Below, piece after piece: positions 6,325 through 6,810 of a stretch of DNA of 6,810 nucleotides. The notes beneath the pieces are model-generated. The model worked only from the letters and a program-made list of their open reading frames with translations. It did no database searches and had not been told where the DNA came from. The stretch covers positions 1 to 6,810 of the forward strand of contig CAJQOK010000129.1 in assembly GCA_905479905.1 (NCBI GenBank), written 5' to 3'. The translations under genes were made by a program, and so were the position numbers. The DNA comes from an uncultured Aliterella sp. (GTDB lineage Bacteria > Cyanobacteriota > Cyanobacteriia > Cyanobacteriales > Chroococcidiopsidaceae). Numbering within the stretch: the stretch's first letter is position 1; the number at the start of each line of letters is the position of its first letter.

Positions 6325-6567
6325 TTAACATTCTTTCTGTATTTGCTCCCATATCGGCAAATCTTCCGGGCGATCTACGTCGGCTAAAGGTGGTAAATAA
6401 GCAGTGGTTAAGTTAAGACTTTGGGCAACTGCTACGGTTTGGGAAAATACTTGAGCGCTACCCCAACTAATTTCTGTAAATAACTCTGGGATAAATCTAC
6501 TCAAACCAATTAAATAATAACCCCCGTCTATTGCCGCACCTAGAACTAAATCGCTACCTAATTGCAA
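6325..6567 (-). CDS. TIGR04282/DUF2064-type glycosyltransferase, C-terminal part (native-context copy)
   Basis: About 80 residues of a GT-A-fold, nucleotidyltransferase-like glycosyltransferase of the family annotated as arsenosugar biosynthesis glycosyltransferase (TIGR04282). Seen: DLVLGAAIDGGYYLIGL (6-22), the hallmark of the family; ISWGSAQVF (33-41); and PPLADVDRPEDL (60-71) near the C-terminus. Family members are around 200 residues, so the N-terminal nucleotide-binding half is missing. The frame is cut at the centre of the inverted duplication, and the TTG at 6565-6567 is only where the recognisable protein begins, not a true start. This copy sits 60 bp upstream of aroA on the same strand, which looks like the original position. 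The substrate cannot be told from the sequence. Confidence 0.8.
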   Translation of the reverse strand: MQLGSDLVLGAAIDGGYYLIGLSRFIPELFTEISWGSAQVFSQTVAVAQSLNLTTAYLPPLADVDRPEDLPIWEQIQKEC

Positions 6568-6804
6568 TTGGGTAGCGATTTAGTTCTAGGTGCGGCAATA
6601 GACGGGGGTTATTATTTAATTGGGTTGAGTAGATTTATCCCAGAGTTGTTTACAGAAATTAGTTGGGGTAGCGCTCAAGTATTTTCCCAAACCGTAGCAG
6701 TTGCCCAAAGTCTTAACTTAACCACTGCTTATTTACCACCTTTAGCCGACGTAGATCGACCGGAAGATTTGCCGATATGGGAGCAAATACAGAAAGAATG
6801 TTAA
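6562..6804 (+). CDS. TIGR04282/DUF2064-type glycosyltransferase, C-terminal part (inverted copy)
   Basis: The mirror copy of the fragment on the other arm, encoding exactly the same 80 residues, including DGGYYLIG and DVDRPEDL, with stop codon TAA at 6802-6804. Four codons differ from the other copy, all silently: Leu TTA to TTG, Gly GGT to GGG, Leu TTA to TTG, and Arg CGC to CGA. It lacks the N-terminal half and a credible start or ribosome-binding site, so it is not a functional gene as it stands. Its reading frame is intact and its differences are all synonymous. That suggests it comes from a working copy in another strain or locus rather than from a decaying pseudogene. Confidence 0.75.
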   Translation: MQLGSDLVLGAAIDGGYYLIGLSRFIPELFTEISWGSAQVFSQTVAVAQSLNLTTAYLPPLADVDRPEDLPIWEQIQKEC

Positions 6805-6810
6805 CTTCCT

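Larger units (their letters stand above)
6319..6810. repeat. Near-perfect inverted duplication, arms of 246 bp with no spacer
   Basis: Bases 6319-6564 and 6565-6810 are reverse complements centred between 6564 and 6565, reaching the last base of the window. By direct comparison they differ at only four pairs: 6559/6570, 6505/6624, 6481/6648 and 6370/6759. Each arm carries the last 80 codons of the same glycosyltransferase gene, its stop codon and 6 bases beyond. The true length of the right arm is unknown because the window ends inside it. It carries no transposase, and I see no target-site duplication. Confidence 0.95.

Noticed and set aside
6164..6352. A 62-codon minus-strand open frame overlapping the start of aroA and the end of the glycosyltransferase
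   Set aside because: It overlaps two recognised genes in another frame and has no family features.
6319..6810. Reading the palindrome as an insertion sequence or a hairpin telomere
   Set aside because: The arms hold a piece of a metabolic gene, with no transposase and no terminal repeats. A telomere hairpin read-through would give identical arms, but these differ at four silent sites.

Overview
The window looks like cyanobacterial chromosome. It holds six perfect copies of the HIP1 octamer GCGATCGC (157, 3977, 4706, 4830, 5164, 5844). It also has a GATCCCCCC/AAGGGGGG intergenic repeat of a kind common in cyanobacteria, and a gene order (sphS-sphR beside two coiled-coil genes) that I recall from Anabaena/Nostoc. 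The genus cannot be fixed from this sequence.

Layout. Positions 1-1394, minus strand: a phosphate-type two-component system. The response regulator SphR (PhoB-like) is followed by the N-terminal part of its sensor kinase SphS, which runs off the left edge. Positions 1395-1685: a divergent regulatory region. Two back-to-back -35 boxes lie in an 8-bp inverted repeat, and a roughly 155-nt leader with two potential hairpins precedes the plus-strand genes. Positions 1686-3814, plus strand: two tandem paralogous coiled-coil proteins, most likely orthologues of the filament-forming, cell-shape proteins ZicK and ZacK of Anabaena. Positions 3815-4047: a C/G-rich hairpin repeat and the promoter of a tRNA. 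Positions 4048-4120: tRNA-Arg(UCU). Positions 4132-6567, minus strand: a probable operon of a TIGR04282-type glycosyltransferase (5'-truncated here), aroA (EPSP synthase) and hisA (ProFAR isomerase). aroA and hisA are 3 bp apart.

The right end is abnormal. Bases 6319-6564 are repeated in inverted orientation as 6565-6810, so two 80-residue glycosyltransferase C-termini face away from a palindromic junction. The arms differ at only four bases, and all four are synonymous third-codon positions. Either two diverged alleles were joined by the assembly, or this is a real inverted duplication. A single-molecule fold-back copy is not a good explanation.

How the genes work together: SphS/SphR should sense and respond to phosphate starvation, and aroA and hisA are housekeeping amino-acid biosynthesis genes. 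The coiled-coil pair is the least understood part. Its divergent arrangement with sphR suggests shared control, but that is inference.
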